Shown here: positions 9,000 through 19,769 of the stretch, piece after piece
Position numbering within the stretch: position 1 is the stretch's first letter
Layout: each line of letters opens with the position of its first letter
Source: Puniceibacterium antarcticum
GTDB lineage: Bacteria > Pseudomonadota > Alphaproteobacteria > Rhodobacterales > Rhodobacteraceae
Assembly (NCBI RefSeq): GCF_002760615.1
Contig: NZ_AWWI01000100.1
Span: 124,001-188,000 of the forward strand
Reading direction: 5' to 3'
DNA: 64,000 nucleotides
The notes under the pieces: generated by a model
Database searches by the model: none
What the model saw: only the letters and a program-made list of their open reading frames with translations
What the model was told of the DNA's origin: nothing
Program-made: the position numbers and the translations under genes

Positions 9000-9030
9000 A
9001 ACCTGTTGCCCGCTTCTAGGCGGGCAGGTT
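9000..9030 (-). terminator. Imperfect hairpin between the DUF3553-type gene and olsB
   Basis: AACCTG and GCCCGC-type arms pair with GCGGGC and CAGGTT around a short loop, with one small bulge. It lies about 110 bp downstream of the 59-residue gene and just upstream of olsB. There is no U-tract, so its role as a terminator is uncertain. Confidence 0.35.
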
Positions 9031-9139
9031 ACGCTTGGCAACAGTCACCTTTTTCACTTGGTTCTGGAATTTCGGTTTTGGAAACCGCGCGCATTAACGA
9101 AAGTGAAACCATGTTGATCTATTATGTTTTCTGAAAGCT

Positions 9140-9319
9140 TTAATCAAATACGGGCAATAGCGTGATACGGCGGCCATCAATAACCACCTTGCCCTCTTCG
9201 CGAAAGTTCACCGTGATCCGACCGCCGATATTGGACTGCACCTGTCCCGTTCCCCACTCCGGGCAATCGGGATGTGTAACCAGCATACCAGGTTCCAGAG
9301 ATGCGTTCAGATCGCTCAT
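9140..9319 (-). CDS. Small DUF3553-type protein (59 aa)
   Basis: This 59-residue protein runs from ATG at 9317-9319 to TAA at 9140-9142. It reads MSDLNASLEPGMLVTHPDCP and continues with EWGTGQVQSNIGGRITVNF, ending LLPVFD. The pattern (a V-x-HP..P-W-G-x-GQVQS core followed by short beta strands) matches the small DUF3553 beta-barrel family of alphaproteobacteria. That family resembles the SH3-like tail of some helicases, and its function is unknown. It is divergent from chpT, whose likely start lies 27 bp away, so the two share a promoter region. Confidence 0.8.
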   Translation of the reverse strand: MSDLNASLEPGMLVTHPDCPEWGTGQVQSNIGGRITVNFREEGKVVIDGRRITLLPVFD

Positions 9320-9345
9320 TCAAATTCTTTCAGCCCGAGGTGTCG

Positions 9346-9951
9346 ATGAAGCAGGATAGCGCCAATCTGGCCGCTTTGGTAGGGGCAAGGATTTGCCATG
9401 ACCTGATCAGCCCCGTAGGGGCGATCAACAACGGGCTGGAACTTTTGGCGATGAACGACACGGCCGCCAGCGCGGGGCCGGAAATCGAACTGATCGGCGA
9501 CAGCTGCAACAATGCCCAGGCGCGCATCCGCTTCTTCCGGGTGGCTTTTGGCACATCGTCCGACAGCCAGCAGCTGGGCCGGTCCGAAGTTGTTAGTATA
9601 CTAACGAGTTTGGAAAAGGGGTCCCGTTTGTTGGCCGACTGGCGCCCGACCGAAGCCCTCAGCAGACGTGATGTGCAATTGGCCTTCCTCGGGCTCTTGT
9701 GCTTTGAAACCGCCCTGCCGCAGCGCGGAACCGTCGTTTTTGAACGGCGCGGCGCGCACTGGCACATCACGGGGCGTGGGCCGCGCATCCTGTACGATCC
9801 GGATCTGTGGCAGATGCTGACCGACCCCATATTCGAGGTCGAGTTGACCTCGGCCCGGGTTCAGTTCCGGATGCTGCAGCTCATCGCGCAGGATACGGGC
9901 CATGCCCCGCGCGTCCGCTATGAAGAGGATGTTCTGACCCTCGACCTCTGA
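9346..9951 (+). CDS. chpT: Histidine phosphotransferase ChpT
   Basis: ChpT relays phosphate from the hybrid kinase CckA to the response regulators CtrA and CpdR. In this group that pathway controls motility, gene transfer agents and differentiation. The 201-residue protein has the phospho-accepting histidine in ARICHDLISPVGAINNGLELL near residue 20. A degenerate HATPase-like C-terminal domain follows. The start at 9346 (MKQDSANLA) fits the family length; the frame extends upstream to 9301 but would then overlap the divergent gene. It converges on proA with 26 bp between the stops. Confidence 0.93.
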   Translation: MKQDSANLAALVGARICHDLISPVGAINNGLELLAMNDTAASAGPEIELIGDSCNNAQARIRFFRVAFGTSSDSQQLGRSEVVSILTSLEKGSRLLADWRPTEALSRRDVQLAFLGLLCFETALPQRGTVVFERRGAHWHITGRGPRILYDPDLWQMLTDPIFEVELTSARVQFRMLQLIAQDTGHAPRVRYEEDVLTLDL

Positions 9952-9977
9952 CCCAGACGGGACAAAGGCCGCCAGCG

Positions 9978-11243
9978 CTAGCTGCGCACTGTGCCATCGC
10001 CGGTGACCAGATACTTGAAACTGGTCAGCTGCTCTGCCCCGACCGGACCACGTGCATGCAGCTTGCCCGTGGCGATGCCGATCTCGGCTCCCATGCCAAA
10101 TTCCCCGCCATCCGCGAACTGGGTCGAGGCGTTGTGCATCAGGATCGCGCTGTCCACCCGTTCAAAGAAACGCGCAACCGCGTCGGGATCTTCAGTCAGG
10201 ATGCATTCGGTGTGCTGCGACCCATAAGTTCTAATATGCGCGATCGCCGCATCGATATCGTCCACAACCTTGGCCGCGATGATGCTGTCGAGGTATTCGT
10301 GCCCCCAATCGTCCGGTGTGGCGGCGAGCGTGCCCTCGATCACCTGCAGTGTCTCGTCAGCGCGCACCTCGACGCCAGCCGCCATCAGGGCCCGGATGAC
10401 ACCCTGCCCGATGGTATCCGCCACCTCGCGGTGGATCAGCAGGCATTCGGCAGAACCGCAGATGCCCGTGCGGCGGGTCTTGGCGTTCAGGATCACATTC
10501 AGCGCCTTGACCGGATCAGCGTCCTTGTCGACATAGATGTGCACGATCCCTTCGAGATGGGCAAAAACCGGCACGCGCGCCTCTTTCTGCACCAGCCCCA
10601 CCAGCCCCTTGCCACCCCGGGGCACAATCACGTCAATACTGTCGGTCATGGTCAGCATGGCCGACACCGCCGCGCGGTCCCGTGTCGGTACCAGCTGGAT
10701 CGCATCTATGGGCAGCTCCGCCGCACGCAGGCCTTCGACCAGCGCGCCATGGATCGCGGTCGAGGAATGAAAACTCTCGGACCCGCCGCGCAGGATCACC
10801 GCATTGCCGGATTTCAGGCACAGCGCCCCCGCATCTGCCGTCACATTGGGCCGGGATTCGTAGATCACCCCGATCACGCCCAGCGGCGTGCGCACCCGGC
10901 GGATATGCAGCCCCGACGGCTGATCCCATTCCGCCACAACCTGTCCCACCGGATCGGACTGCGCTGCAATGGCGCGCAGACCGTCACACATGGCCGTGAT
11001 CCGTGCCTCTGTCAGCAGCAGACGATCCAGCATCGCCTCGGACAGACCCTTGTCACGACCATAGGTCATGTCCTTTTCATTCGCGGCCAGAACCGCCTCA
11101 CGCGCCGACCACAGCGCATCTGCTCCCAGGGTCAGGGCCTTTTGCTTGGACTCTGGGGTGGCATGGCTCAGCTCGGCAGCAGCGGCCCGGGCACGGGCGC
11201 CGATATTTTTCATCAGGGTGGGGATGTCTGTCATATCCTGCAT
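9978..11243 (-). CDS. proA: Gamma-glutamyl phosphate reductase (ProA)
   Basis: This 421-residue NADPH-dependent enzyme reduces glutamyl-5-phosphate to glutamate-5-semialdehyde, the second step of proline synthesis. It has the aldehyde-dehydrogenase fold, with the catalytic cysteine in [12 protein letters not shown] near residue 260-265. Earlier segments are typical of ProA ([31 protein letters not shown]). The start at 11243 is favoured by an AAGG ribosome site eight bases upstream; MTDIPTL at 11234 has a poorly spaced site. It lies 60 bp downstream of proB and is probably co-transcribed with obgE-proB. Confidence 0.97.
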   Translation of the reverse strand: MQDMTDIPTLMKNIGARARAAAAELSHATPESKQKALTLGADALWSAREAVLAANEKDMTYGRDKGLSEAMLDRLLLTEARITAMCDGLRAIAAQSDPVGQVVAEWDQPSGLHIRRVRTPLGVIGVIYESRPNVTADAGALCLKSGNAVILRGGSESFHSSTAIHGALVEGLRAAELPIDAIQLVPTRDRAAVSAMLTMTDSIDVIVPRGGKGLVGLVQKEARVPVFAHLEGIVHIYVDKDADPVKALNVILNAKTRRTGICGSAECLLIHREVADTIGQGVIRALMAAGVEVRADETLQVIEGTLAATPDDWGHEYLDSIIAAKVVDDIDAAIAHIRTYGSQHTECILTEDPDAVARFFERVDSAILMHNASTQFADGGEFGMGAEIGIATGKLHARGPVGAEQLTSFKYLVTGDGTVRS

Positions 11244-11303
11244 CGTTCAAGCCTTTGACTGCGTTGCATCTTGCGTATTTGGAAAGAGATAAGGCCGGGG
11301 CGT

Positions 11304-13468
<2,165 letters not shown>

Positions 13469-13566
13469 TCAGGCGATATAGGGTTACGGGGTCAGGCTCA
13501 AGCCTTGCCGCACTTCTGGCTTGTATCGTGCCGGTCGGACAAAAGCCCGGTGTTCTGTTCGAAAGT

Positions 13567-13747
13567 TCAGGCCACGGCCATGTGATCTGTCGCCAACGGA
13601 TGGGGATGTCACACCCGGCTCAGCCGTCGCGCCACATCGTAATCGTTCAGATACCCGGCAAAAGCCTAGGCATCTTCGGGCGGGGCAGGACGCAAGACAA
13701 CCAGCCCGGTGTGCAAGGTCCGATGCTGTATTGCGTCCTCGTCATCA
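13567..13747 (-). pseudogene. Decayed GNAT acetyltransferase fragment
   Basis: Read on the minus strand from about 13735, one frame gives VVLRPAPPEDA, then a TAG at 13666-13668. It continues AFAGYLNDYDVARRLSRV, then a TGA at 13609-13611, then HPHPLATDHMAVA and another TGA at 13567-13569. The order RLxLRPxxPEDAxxxxxxLND-xVxRxLxxVPHPYPL is the typical N-terminus of a RimJ/RimL-type N-acetyltransferase. This appears to be a gene broken by stops and truncated before its acetyl-CoA site. It lies directly downstream of an intact GNAT gene, so it may be an old tandem duplicate. A start codon in frame was not found. Confidence 0.55.
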
Positions 13748-14284
13748 TCCCAGCCGTCTGAGGTATGTCCAGGTGGCCACCTTGGTGTTGCGCGCCACGC
13801 AAAACGCTTCTGCATCGCCGATATATTCAAAACCACAGTTGGTCAGCACCCGGGCAGAGGCCAAGTTTTCCTGAAAGACACTGGCGAACATCGTCTCACT
13901 GTTCATCGGGTTGGCTTCGATCAGCGCGCGCACGGCTTCGGACGCAAGGCCGGTGTTCCAGAACGCCGGCGCCACCCAATAGCCCACTTCGGACTGATTG
14001 CGGTCCATGCGCTCCAGTGAAATCACGCCCATGACCTCGGCCCCGTCGACCTTGGTGCCATCCATGGCCCAGATATCCTCGCTGCGCTCTGGCGACATGG
14101 CGCGGCTGACATAGGCCTCGGTCGCGCCGGGCGGCAAGGGATGGGGAATGCTGGTCGTCATATCGGCCAGCCGCTTGTCAGCGGTGTAATAGGCGATAAG
14201 ACCGGCGTCCGAACGGCGCAAGGGGCGCAGGTCGAAACGCTCGGTCAGGACAGTCGGCTGCACGACGGCGTGGTCTAGGCTCAT
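13745..14284 (-). CDS. GNAT family N-acetyltransferase (RimJ/RimL-like)
   Basis: This 179-residue acetyltransferase uses acetyl-CoA to modify an unknown acceptor, possibly an amino group of a protein or small molecule. The N-terminus shows TERFDLRPLRRSDAGLIAYY. The acetyl-CoA region is GYWVAPAFWNTGLASEAVRALIE, and the C-terminal ENLASARVLTNCGFEYIG motif is typical of the RimJ/RimL subgroup. The start at 14284 (MSLDHAVV) is supported by GGAGGAG nine bases upstream. A longer frame to 14305 lacks such a site. It sits between rpmA and obgE, a common insertion point in this group. Confidence 0.9.
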   Translation of the reverse strand: MSLDHAVVQPTVLTERFDLRPLRRSDAGLIAYYTADKRLADMTTSIPHPLPPGATEAYVSRAMSPERSEDIWAMDGTKVDGAEVMGVISLERMDRNQSEVGYWVAPAFWNTGLASEAVRALIEANPMNSETMFASVFQENLASARVLTNCGFEYIGDAEAFCVARNTKVATWTYLRRLG

Positions 14285-14371
14285 GTGTTTTCTCCTCCGC
14301 AACACAACGGTAACGAGATACGGTTTATACAGCTCCCACTTGCCAAATCACATGACAGGCAAAACTGCATC

Positions 14372-14407
14372 AAAAACAAAAAGGGGACCGGCGGCTGCCG
14401 ATCCCCT
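14372..14407 (-). terminator. Intrinsic terminator of the rplU-rpmA unit
   Basis: On the minus strand, GGGGATCGGC pairs with GCCGGTCCCC around a short loop, immediately followed by TTTTTGTTTTT. It lies 27 bases past the rpmA stop, as expected for a rho-independent terminator. Downstream obgE expression would need read-through or its own promoter. Confidence 0.88.
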
Positions 14408-14433
14408 AGTGTCTTTCAAACCTTAAGGACGGC

Positions 14434-14703
14434 TTACTCAGCGGCCTCCGCCACCGGCAGAACCGAAATAAAGGTGCGGCCTTTCAGGCCCTTGTGGAAG
14501 GTCACGGCGCCTTGGGTCACGGCAAAGATCGTGTGATCCTTGCCCAGACCAACGCCTTCGCCCGGCCAGAACTTCGTGCCGCGCTGACGCACGATGATGT
14601 TACCCGCGATGGCCGCCTGGCCGCCGAAGAGTTTCACGCCAAGACGACGACCCGCAGAGTCGCGACCGTTGCGGGAGGAACCGCCTGCTTTTTTGTGTGC
14701 CAT
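14434..14703 (-). CDS. rpmA: 50S ribosomal protein L27
   Basis: This 89-residue ribosomal protein sits at the peptidyl-transferase centre of the large subunit. The N-terminus [16 protein letters not shown] is the standard bacterial form with no cleavable leader. It is followed by [21 protein letters not shown] and [17 protein letters not shown], both diagnostic of L27. It lies 12 bases after rplU on the same strand, the conserved rplU-rpmA arrangement, and is followed by a strong terminator. Confidence 0.98.
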   Translation of the reverse strand: MAHKKAGGSSRNGRDSAGRRLGVKLFGGQAAIAGNIIVRQRGTKFWPGEGVGLGKDHTIFAVTQGAVTFHKGLKGRTFISVLPVAEAAE

Positions 14704-14715
14704 GGGTTGGTCTCC

Positions 14716-15333
14716 TTATTTCGCAGCCAGATCTTTGGCTTGTTCGATCCAGCCTTCACGCTCGATCCGGCCCTTGAAGGACAGGACTTCACCGAAGTTT
14801 TCGACATCCGCATCGGTCCATGCAGCGATCTGCGCATAGGTGGTGATGCCTGCTGCATGCAGCTTCTTCTCAAGCGCGGGGCCAACGCCCGAAAGCACCT
14901 TGAGATCGTCGCTGCCAGCAGCAGCCTTGGGCGCTGCAGATTTCTTCTCGACCTTGGGCGCGGCAGCCATGGGAACGGAACCCGTACCGATCGCAGCCTT
15001 CAGACCCGTGTCAGCACCGCCGGACGCGAGAATATCCGTCACGCGGATCAGTGTCAGCTTCTGACGGTGACCCTTGGTGCGCTGCGAACCGTGCTTACGA
15101 CGACGCTTGACGAAGTGGATGACCTTGTCGCCCTTGATCTGGTCGATCACTTCGGCCTGAACCGCAGCACCGGCCACAAAGGGCACGCCAACGGTCACAT
15201 CATCACCGCCAAGCATCAGGATATCGTTGAACTGGATTTTTTCACCAGCATCAGCCGCAAGCCGTTCCACCCGGAGCATATCGCCCGACTGGACCTTGTA
15301 TTGCTTGCCGCCGGTTTTCAGTACCGCAAACAT
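14716..15333 (-). CDS. rplU: 50S ribosomal protein L21 with C-terminal helix-hairpin-helix extension
   Basis: L21 binds 23S rRNA in the large subunit. Residues 1-103 are a normal L21 (MFAVLKTGGKQYKVQ, KVIHFVKRRRKHGSQRTKGHRQ). The protein then continues for about 100 residues beyond the usual end. An Ala/Lys-rich linker (AAPKVEKKSAAPKAAAGS) leads to a helix-hairpin-helix-like domain: LSGVGPALEKKLHAAG, ITTYAQIAAWTDADVENFGE. Such fusions occur in Rhodobacteraceae. The domain resembles those in DNA or RNA binding proteins, but its job on the ribosome is unknown. No frameshift separates the two parts. Confidence 0.95.
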   Translation of the reverse strand: MFAVLKTGGKQYKVQSGDMLRVERLAADAGEKIQFNDILMLGGDDVTVGVPFVAGAAVQAEVIDQIKGDKVIHFVKRRRKHGSQRTKGHRQKLTLIRVTDILASGGADTGLKAAIGTGSVPMAAAPKVEKKSAAPKAAAGSDDLKVLSGVGPALEKKLHAAGITTYAQIAAWTDADVENFGEVLSFKGRIEREGWIEQAKDLAAK

Positions 15334-15553
15334 GCGTGTCTTCCTTTATCTTCCGCGTCCTGTGGCCCCTGCCCGTTTGCAGGTGTTTCTGGCTTGCGCC
15401 GCCTTCGAACTGCGCGCCCCTCTGGGCGTCATGTCAATAACCTCTGGGGCCGATGCAGCTGCGCCGACCCAAGAGCCGCGCTTATCTTACCCGAAGCCCA
15501 GTTTGTCAAGCCGCTGTGGACATCAATCTCCTCCAGAGCGTTTCCAAGCGGAT

Positions 15554-16363
15554 CTAGAGGTCCTGCGCTTGCATCTGTCCCGCCGCCGCCAGACCCAGTT
15601 GACGCGAGATGTTGTCGTACATCGTGTTAAACCCAGTGAAAAGCGCGCGATTCATCGCCTGCCCCGCCTCACTGGAAGAGATGTCGATATACTCCCCCAG
15701 CGCCTCGTTGCTAAGCGGCCCGTAAGCCAACAGCATGTAACCGTAAAGCCATTCGCGCGTGTCCTGACGGGTCTCCTCTTCCTGATCCCAGACATCCGAC
15801 AGGATCTCATCTTCAGACATCTCCAGCGCGCCGCCCTCGGCGAGCCCGGTGTAGAAATTGTAGCTGGCGTTCAGCGCGCCGGTGACATTGGCCTCGACCA
15901 GATCATTTGCATCAACAAGCCTGTCCAGCTGTGCAAGCCGGGGATTCCCAGTGCCGTCCAAATCGCGAAACGTGCTGCGGGCCACATCTTCAGCAGCCGG
16001 TTCCACCAGCGCCTGACGGGCATCGATTTCCAGCGCCACAACCCGCTTGCCCTCTTCGGTGCCCAGATAGTCCAGCAGCGGGGTCAGATCCTGATCACCC
16101 AGGGATTGTGCCACCCCGTCGCGCACCGTATCGTACATCTGATCTGTGTCATATATGGACGACACCGCCGCAGACCAGGCCGGCGACCTGCCGCCAGGCA
16201 GCATGTCCTGCGCCAGCTCGTCGCCATACTCCAACCCTTCGGTCCGCATGACTGCAATGATCTGGTCCACCCCCAGCGCCTTGAGCAGATCGTCCGACGG
16301 CGCTGCCCAGACGGGCCAAGCAGTGACGGCAGCAATAGCGATGGCGCTCAGTCTCGCGAACAT
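15554..16363 (-). CDS. Exported DUF2059-domain protein
   Basis: This 269-residue protein has a clear signal peptide (MFARLSAIAIAAVTAWPVWA, cleavage before APSDD). The mature part is helical and acidic. The region SPAWSAAVSSIYDTDQMYDTVRDGVAQSL and the later DLTPLLDYLGTEEGKRVVALE match the DUF2059 pattern, in which a pair of helices precedes a FxSPxG-type terminal motif. Its role in the periplasm is unknown. It lies 220 bp from rplU and is transcribed away from the tRNA-Ser gene. Confidence 0.8.
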   Translation of the reverse strand: MFARLSAIAIAAVTAWPVWAAPSDDLLKALGVDQIIAVMRTEGLEYGDELAQDMLPGGRSPAWSAAVSSIYDTDQMYDTVRDGVAQSLGDQDLTPLLDYLGTEEGKRVVALEIDARQALVEPAAEDVARSTFRDLDGTGNPRLAQLDRLVDANDLVEANVTGALNASYNFYTGLAEGGALEMSEDEILSDVWDQEEETRQDTREWLYGYMLLAYGPLSNEALGEYIDISSSEAGQAMNRALFTGFNTMYDNISRQLGLAAAGQMQAQDL

Positions 16364-16536
16364 TGGGGCGGCTTCCTTTGTGCTTGTTTCGGGCTAGCTA
16401 GCGCTCTCGCGCGCGATTTCCAAGCAGCAAGATGCCACGTCGGCGTGATGCCGAATGGCTCTTTGCAAAAAATTCTGATTTTCCCTGTTGCACATCGCCC
16501 CGACTTGAGGCTAAACGCCCCCCACCAGGCCCCCGC

Positions 16537-16626
16537 GGAGAGATGCCGGAGTGGTCGAACGGGGCGGTCTCGAAAACCGTTGAGCCTTTACGGGTTCCCA
16601 GGGTTCGAATCCCTGTCTCTCCGCCA
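16537..16626 (+). tRNA. tRNA-Ser (anticodon CGA)
   Basis: This is a 90-base class II tRNA including an encoded CCA end. The acceptor stem GGAGAGA pairs with TCTCTCC. The anticodon stem GCGGT/ACCGT holds the loop CTCGAAA, giving anticodon CGA that reads serine codon UCG. A long variable arm follows, and the T arm is CAGGG-TTCGAAT-CCCTG. Its last 17 bases are repeated at 22709-22725, so the gene is the insertion site of the downstream island and is restored intact at the left junction. Confidence 0.97.
16610..16626 (+). repeat. attL: tRNA-Ser 3'-end copy of the island repeat
   Basis: The 17 bases TCCCTGTCTCTCCGCCA end the tRNA-Ser gene and match 22709-22725 exactly. Identity stops at once on both sides, apart from scattered bases. 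It is the left attachment site and keeps the tRNA functional. Confidence 0.9.
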
Positions 16627-16666
16627 CTTCACCTAAGGTGTTGATACCAAAGGGGAAATTGCAGCG

Positions 16667-18085
16667 ATGTCCAGCAAGCCGTTGTCCACTATGGACCACA
16701 GGAGCAAAGCTGAAGACATACACTACCTTCGACAACCACGCGGCCCCGGCACCGGCTGGGTCTTTCGGATGGTGACTCCACTTGAGCTGATCGGCAGTGT
16801 GAACCCGTGGACGGGCAAGCCATTCGGCAAAGAAATCAAGAAGGGCCTCCAGACTCGATACTTGCAGGAGGCAAGACGCAGCCGCGACATCGCACTGGGC
16901 GAGATCCGTAAGCTGGTCATTGCCCAATCCGACTCAGGCAAGTTCAGCCTTGATGCTGCAGAGGAATGGCGAGAGGCGATCCGGCTGGACACCAGCGAAG
17001 AACGCGGCGTGTCCATGGTGCTGTCCGACAGGCTCGAAGCTGCAGCCGCTCGCGATGTGCCTGAGGAAAAGCTGAGAGGCTTTGGTCGTGTTGCATTCGG
17101 CAGAGGCTATCCCATCGGCAAGGCGCTTGAACGCTATGTCGAGGAACGAGGATCCAATAACCGCAGAGGCTACAAGCCGTTGGCGACCACCACGGTCAAC
17201 AATCTTCGGACAGCCGTGAAGCACCTTCGCGCATTTCTCAAGGACAAGAACGAACTCGCCTGTCTGGAAGATATCACCCCAGCGTTGGCAAGGCGCTTCC
17301 GCGATGAATATCTACCTTCCTTGACCACGACACGATCCCCTCAGGGCATGGCTTACAATACCATCGCAAAAAATATCACGCTCCTCTCTCAGTTCTGGGC
17401 GTGGGCGCTTGAGCGCGGCGTCACTCACCGGCACTACAAGTCACCATGGCTTTTCGCCCAGTCAGTCCCTCGCGCTGCCCGCGACGGCAATCCAACCCGT
17501 CAGGACTTTTCCGCAGAAGAAATCAAAGCCTTGCTGGCGAAAGCGCCAACTGGGACCAGAGAGGGCGACGTTCTGCGCCTTGCGCTTGTCACCGGATGCC
17601 GCGCAGATGAGATTGCATCGCTGAAACAGGCTCAGGTGGATCCACAAGGGCGACACTTTTCGCTGATCGTCGGCAAGACAGCAAATGCCGTTCGCTTTGT
17701 GCCCATCCCAGAGGGCGCACAAGGGCTTCTCAGGGCACGGCTGGAGGCAAACCCAGAGAGCGAAAGAGCGTTCCCTGAGTGGCCTGTACGGGCCTCTGTG
17801 GGCAAGGTCTACGCCCTTTCGCAATGGTTCACACGCTTTCGCCGTGACGTCCTCGGAGACGCTTCTGATGGAACGCTTGCGCTGCACTCGATGCGGCACA
17901 CATGGCGAACAGTTGCCCGCCGCGCCCGCGTTAATGAGGCAGACATCAACGACCTCGGAGGCTGGGCCGGTCCTCGTTCATCCAACTCCGCATACGACCA
18001 TGGCCTACTAGAGGAACAGCTCAGAGAAGCACAGGAAAAGGTCTGGACCGAACTGGCACGGGCTGGCTATCTGAAGGCGTTCTGA
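16667..18085 (+). CDS. Tyrosine-type site-specific integrase
   Basis: This 472-residue phage-type integrase likely catalyses insertion and excision at the tRNA-Ser site. The N-terminal third is a divergent arm region. A SAM-like core-binding domain follows (TTVNNLRTAVKHLRAFLKDKN). The catalytic domain then shows the first arginine in VTGCRADEIASLK, a lysine in VGKTANAVRF, the HSMRHTWRT box (HxxR), a tryptophan in GGWAG and the nucleophile tyrosine in SAYDHG. All expected catalytic residues are present, so it may be active. It starts 40 bases after the tRNA and is transcribed into the island. Confidence 0.95.
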   Translation: MSSKPLSTMDHRSKAEDIHYLRQPRGPGTGWVFRMVTPLELIGSVNPWTGKPFGKEIKKGLQTRYLQEARRSRDIALGEIRKLVIAQSDSGKFSLDAAEEWREAIRLDTSEERGVSMVLSDRLEAAAARDVPEEKLRGFGRVAFGRGYPIGKALERYVEERGSNNRRGYKPLATTTVNNLRTAVKHLRAFLKDKNELACLEDITPALARRFRDEYLPSLTTTRSPQGMAYNTIAKNITLLSQFWAWALERGVTHRHYKSPWLFAQSVPRAARDGNPTRQDFSAEEIKALLAKAPTGTREGDVLRLALVTGCRADEIASLKQAQVDPQGRHFSLIVGKTANAVRFVPIPEGAQGLLRARLEANPESERAFPEWPVRASVGKVYALSQWFTRFRRDVLGDASDGTLALHSMRHTWRTVARRARVNEADINDLGGWAGPRSSNSAYDHGLLEEQLREAQEKVWTELARAGYLKAF

Positions 18086-18110
18086 GCTGGTAAGGAACAG
18101 TGGATGCCCG

Positions 18111-18458
18111 TTAAAGGTCGCCAAGTAAGCGATGCACAAGGGTGCGGCCCTTCTGGGAAAGTTGCAGCATCTTCACTCTGCGGTCTTCGCCGCTCTCGAT
18201 CCACTCAATCAACCCCAGTCCCGGCTTACCTAGGCGATGTACTGAAGACAGTGCTGCGAGGTTTCGCGAGGAGGTCGAGGAAGCGATACCCAAGGCGTCT
18301 CTCATGTCGCGCTGAGAGCGGCCTTCATTGAGCGCCACCCAACAGAATATCAATGCCTGCTGGATAGGCGCGTCGGGGTCCTGTTCGCGGAACCTTTGAA
18401 TGATTGCATTGACCGTGCGAAATTTCAGGCGGGCAGTGTCATTTCGGAAGGTTGTCAT
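18111..18458 (-). CDS. MarR-like winged-helix transcriptional regulator
   Basis: This 115-residue protein is probably a DNA-binding regulator. The core QQALIFCWVALNEGRSQRDMRDALGIASSTSSRNLAALSSVH contains a helix-turn-helix, followed by a wing (LIEWIESGEDRRVKMLQLSQKGRTLVHRLL) of MarR type. The start at 18458 (MTTFRND) is chosen over 18494, since the sequence before it is not conserved-looking. It converges on the integrase gene, with 25 bp between the stops. A role in controlling island genes or excision is inferred from position only. Confidence 0.82.
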   Translation of the reverse strand: MTTFRNDTARLKFRTVNAIIQRFREQDPDAPIQQALIFCWVALNEGRSQRDMRDALGIASSTSSRNLAALSSVHRLGKPGLGLIEWIESGEDRRVKMLQLSQKGRTLVHRLLGDL

Positions 18459-18604
18459 AGTTGGGCCTTGGTAGTTGGAGGAGAGTTCCCCCAATGGTTG
18501 AAACGGATGGGCAGAGCGAACGCTGGCGACGAACTACAAATCAAGACAAATGCGTATGCTGCAAGACGTGACCATGCGGAAAGTACGTACAGCGAGACCG
18601 CGTC

Positions 18605-19153
18605 TCAGGTCCCGCTCAGCACCCTGTAAACTGACGTCCTGGCAATACCGAGTTCACGAGCAATGTCTGTCGCGCCCATGCCTTTTTCGTCGCGCATCCG
18701 TTTGACCTCGCCCACGTCGATGGATGGCTTGCGGCCCTTGTAAACCCCGTCTGCTTTCGCCTTTGCAATCCCTTCCATCTGCCGCTCCCGGCGAAGGTTG
18801 GTCTCGAACTCAGCGAAGACCCCGAGCATCTGAAAGAACGCCTTGCCTGCGGCACTGCTTGTGTCCACGGGTTGCTCTGTAGCCTTGATCGCGACGCCCT
18901 TGTCCTGCAGCTCTCTGGCGATGGTAGACAGGTCGTCCATTGAACGGGCAAGTCGATCCAGCCGCGTCACGACAAGCGTGTCACCCTGCCTCAGAAATTC
19001 CAGCAAGGTCTTCAGCTCTTCTCGTCCTTGCCTGCTTGTGCCGCTGATCTTCTCTTCCCTGATGATTTCACACCCTGCTGCCTTCAACGCCTCGCGCTGG
19101 AGTGTCAGGTCTTGGTCTGCTGTCGAGACCCTTGCGTATCCGTAGGTGGACAT
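18605..19153 (-). CDS. Serine recombinase (resolvase/invertase family)
   Basis: This 182-residue small serine recombinase has the nucleophile serine in YGYARVSTADQDL at about residue 10. The conserved arginines appear in VVTRLDRLARSMDDL, and the AEFETNLRRERQMEGIAKAK helix follows. The C-terminus is a helix-turn-helix (GMGATDIARELGIARTSVYRVL) for site recognition. The start at 19153 (MSTYGYARV) is the normal family start; an upstream in-frame extension to 19216 is not. It could resolve or invert DNA. No matching inverted repeats were recognised beside it. Confidence 0.95.
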   Translation of the reverse strand: MSTYGYARVSTADQDLTLQREALKAAGCEIIREEKISGTSRQGREELKTLLEFLRQGDTLVVTRLDRLARSMDDLSTIARELQDKGVAIKATEQPVDTSSAAGKAFFQMLGVFAEFETNLRRERQMEGIAKAKADGVYKGRKPSIDVGEVKRMRDEKGMGATDIARELGIARTSVYRVLSGT

Positions 19154-19411
19154 GGTCGAGTGTTCCTTTTGGCTCTTAGACCCGTACTGGGTAGTGTACC
19201 GAAAATCATAATGCAACCCTAAAAGGACACGGTTTCTGTCCTGCGCTAATGTTTCGCTAGGGTATACCTCAAGAGGACACCCGAGAGCCTTGCCGTGATG
19301 GAGGGTTGTGTGCCGCGCTCGGTGCCGCTATGGATGTGAGCAAGGCCAACCATGCAAAGTCGCATAGATAACAGTGCCTTGCGTCGTTCAACTCATCAAG
19401 GACACGCAACC

Positions 19412-19597
19412 ATGACCGATCTCATTTACATGAATATCCCGTTCGTCGGACGCCTCTACGCTCAACATGACACCCTCACCATGTATCGCTGGGAGACCGA
19501 GACGCTGACCTCGTCCTGTGGCCGTGAATACCTGCTGTGCTGTGGTCGCCTGCGGATCTATTGGACCCCAGCATCGACCCTCCGCTCCGAGGGCTAG
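19412..19597 (+). CDS. Small hypothetical island protein (61 aa)
   Basis: A 61-residue frame begins MTDLIYMNIPFVGRLY after an AAGGA ribosome-site-like sequence. It contains several cysteines (SSCGREYLLCCGRLRIYW) and aromatic residues. The family is not recognised and there are no neighbours on the same strand. It could be a small regulatory or membrane-associated protein, or a chance frame. The ribosome site and the non-shadow position favour a real gene only moderately. Confidence 0.4.
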   Translation: MTDLIYMNIPFVGRLYAQHDTLTMYRWETETLTSSCGREYLLCCGRLRIYWTPASTLRSEG

Positions 19598-19769
19598 GAA
19601 AGACCACTCATGCTGGGCCGCAGTGATCATGCCCACGGTCCGGCACCCCACCCCCGGTAAAAGCGAAGGGGGAAGAACGCTTGCCACGCATATGTGATAA
19701 GGCGCTCAGATATGTGACCCATTTTTGCCTCGGGTCCCATGTGCTGGAGCCTCATGTCTTACAGCGCGG

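Noticed and set aside
10056-11258. A 400-codon plus-strand frame opposite proA
   Set aside because: It is a shadow of proA. It lacks a ribosome site and recognisable domains.
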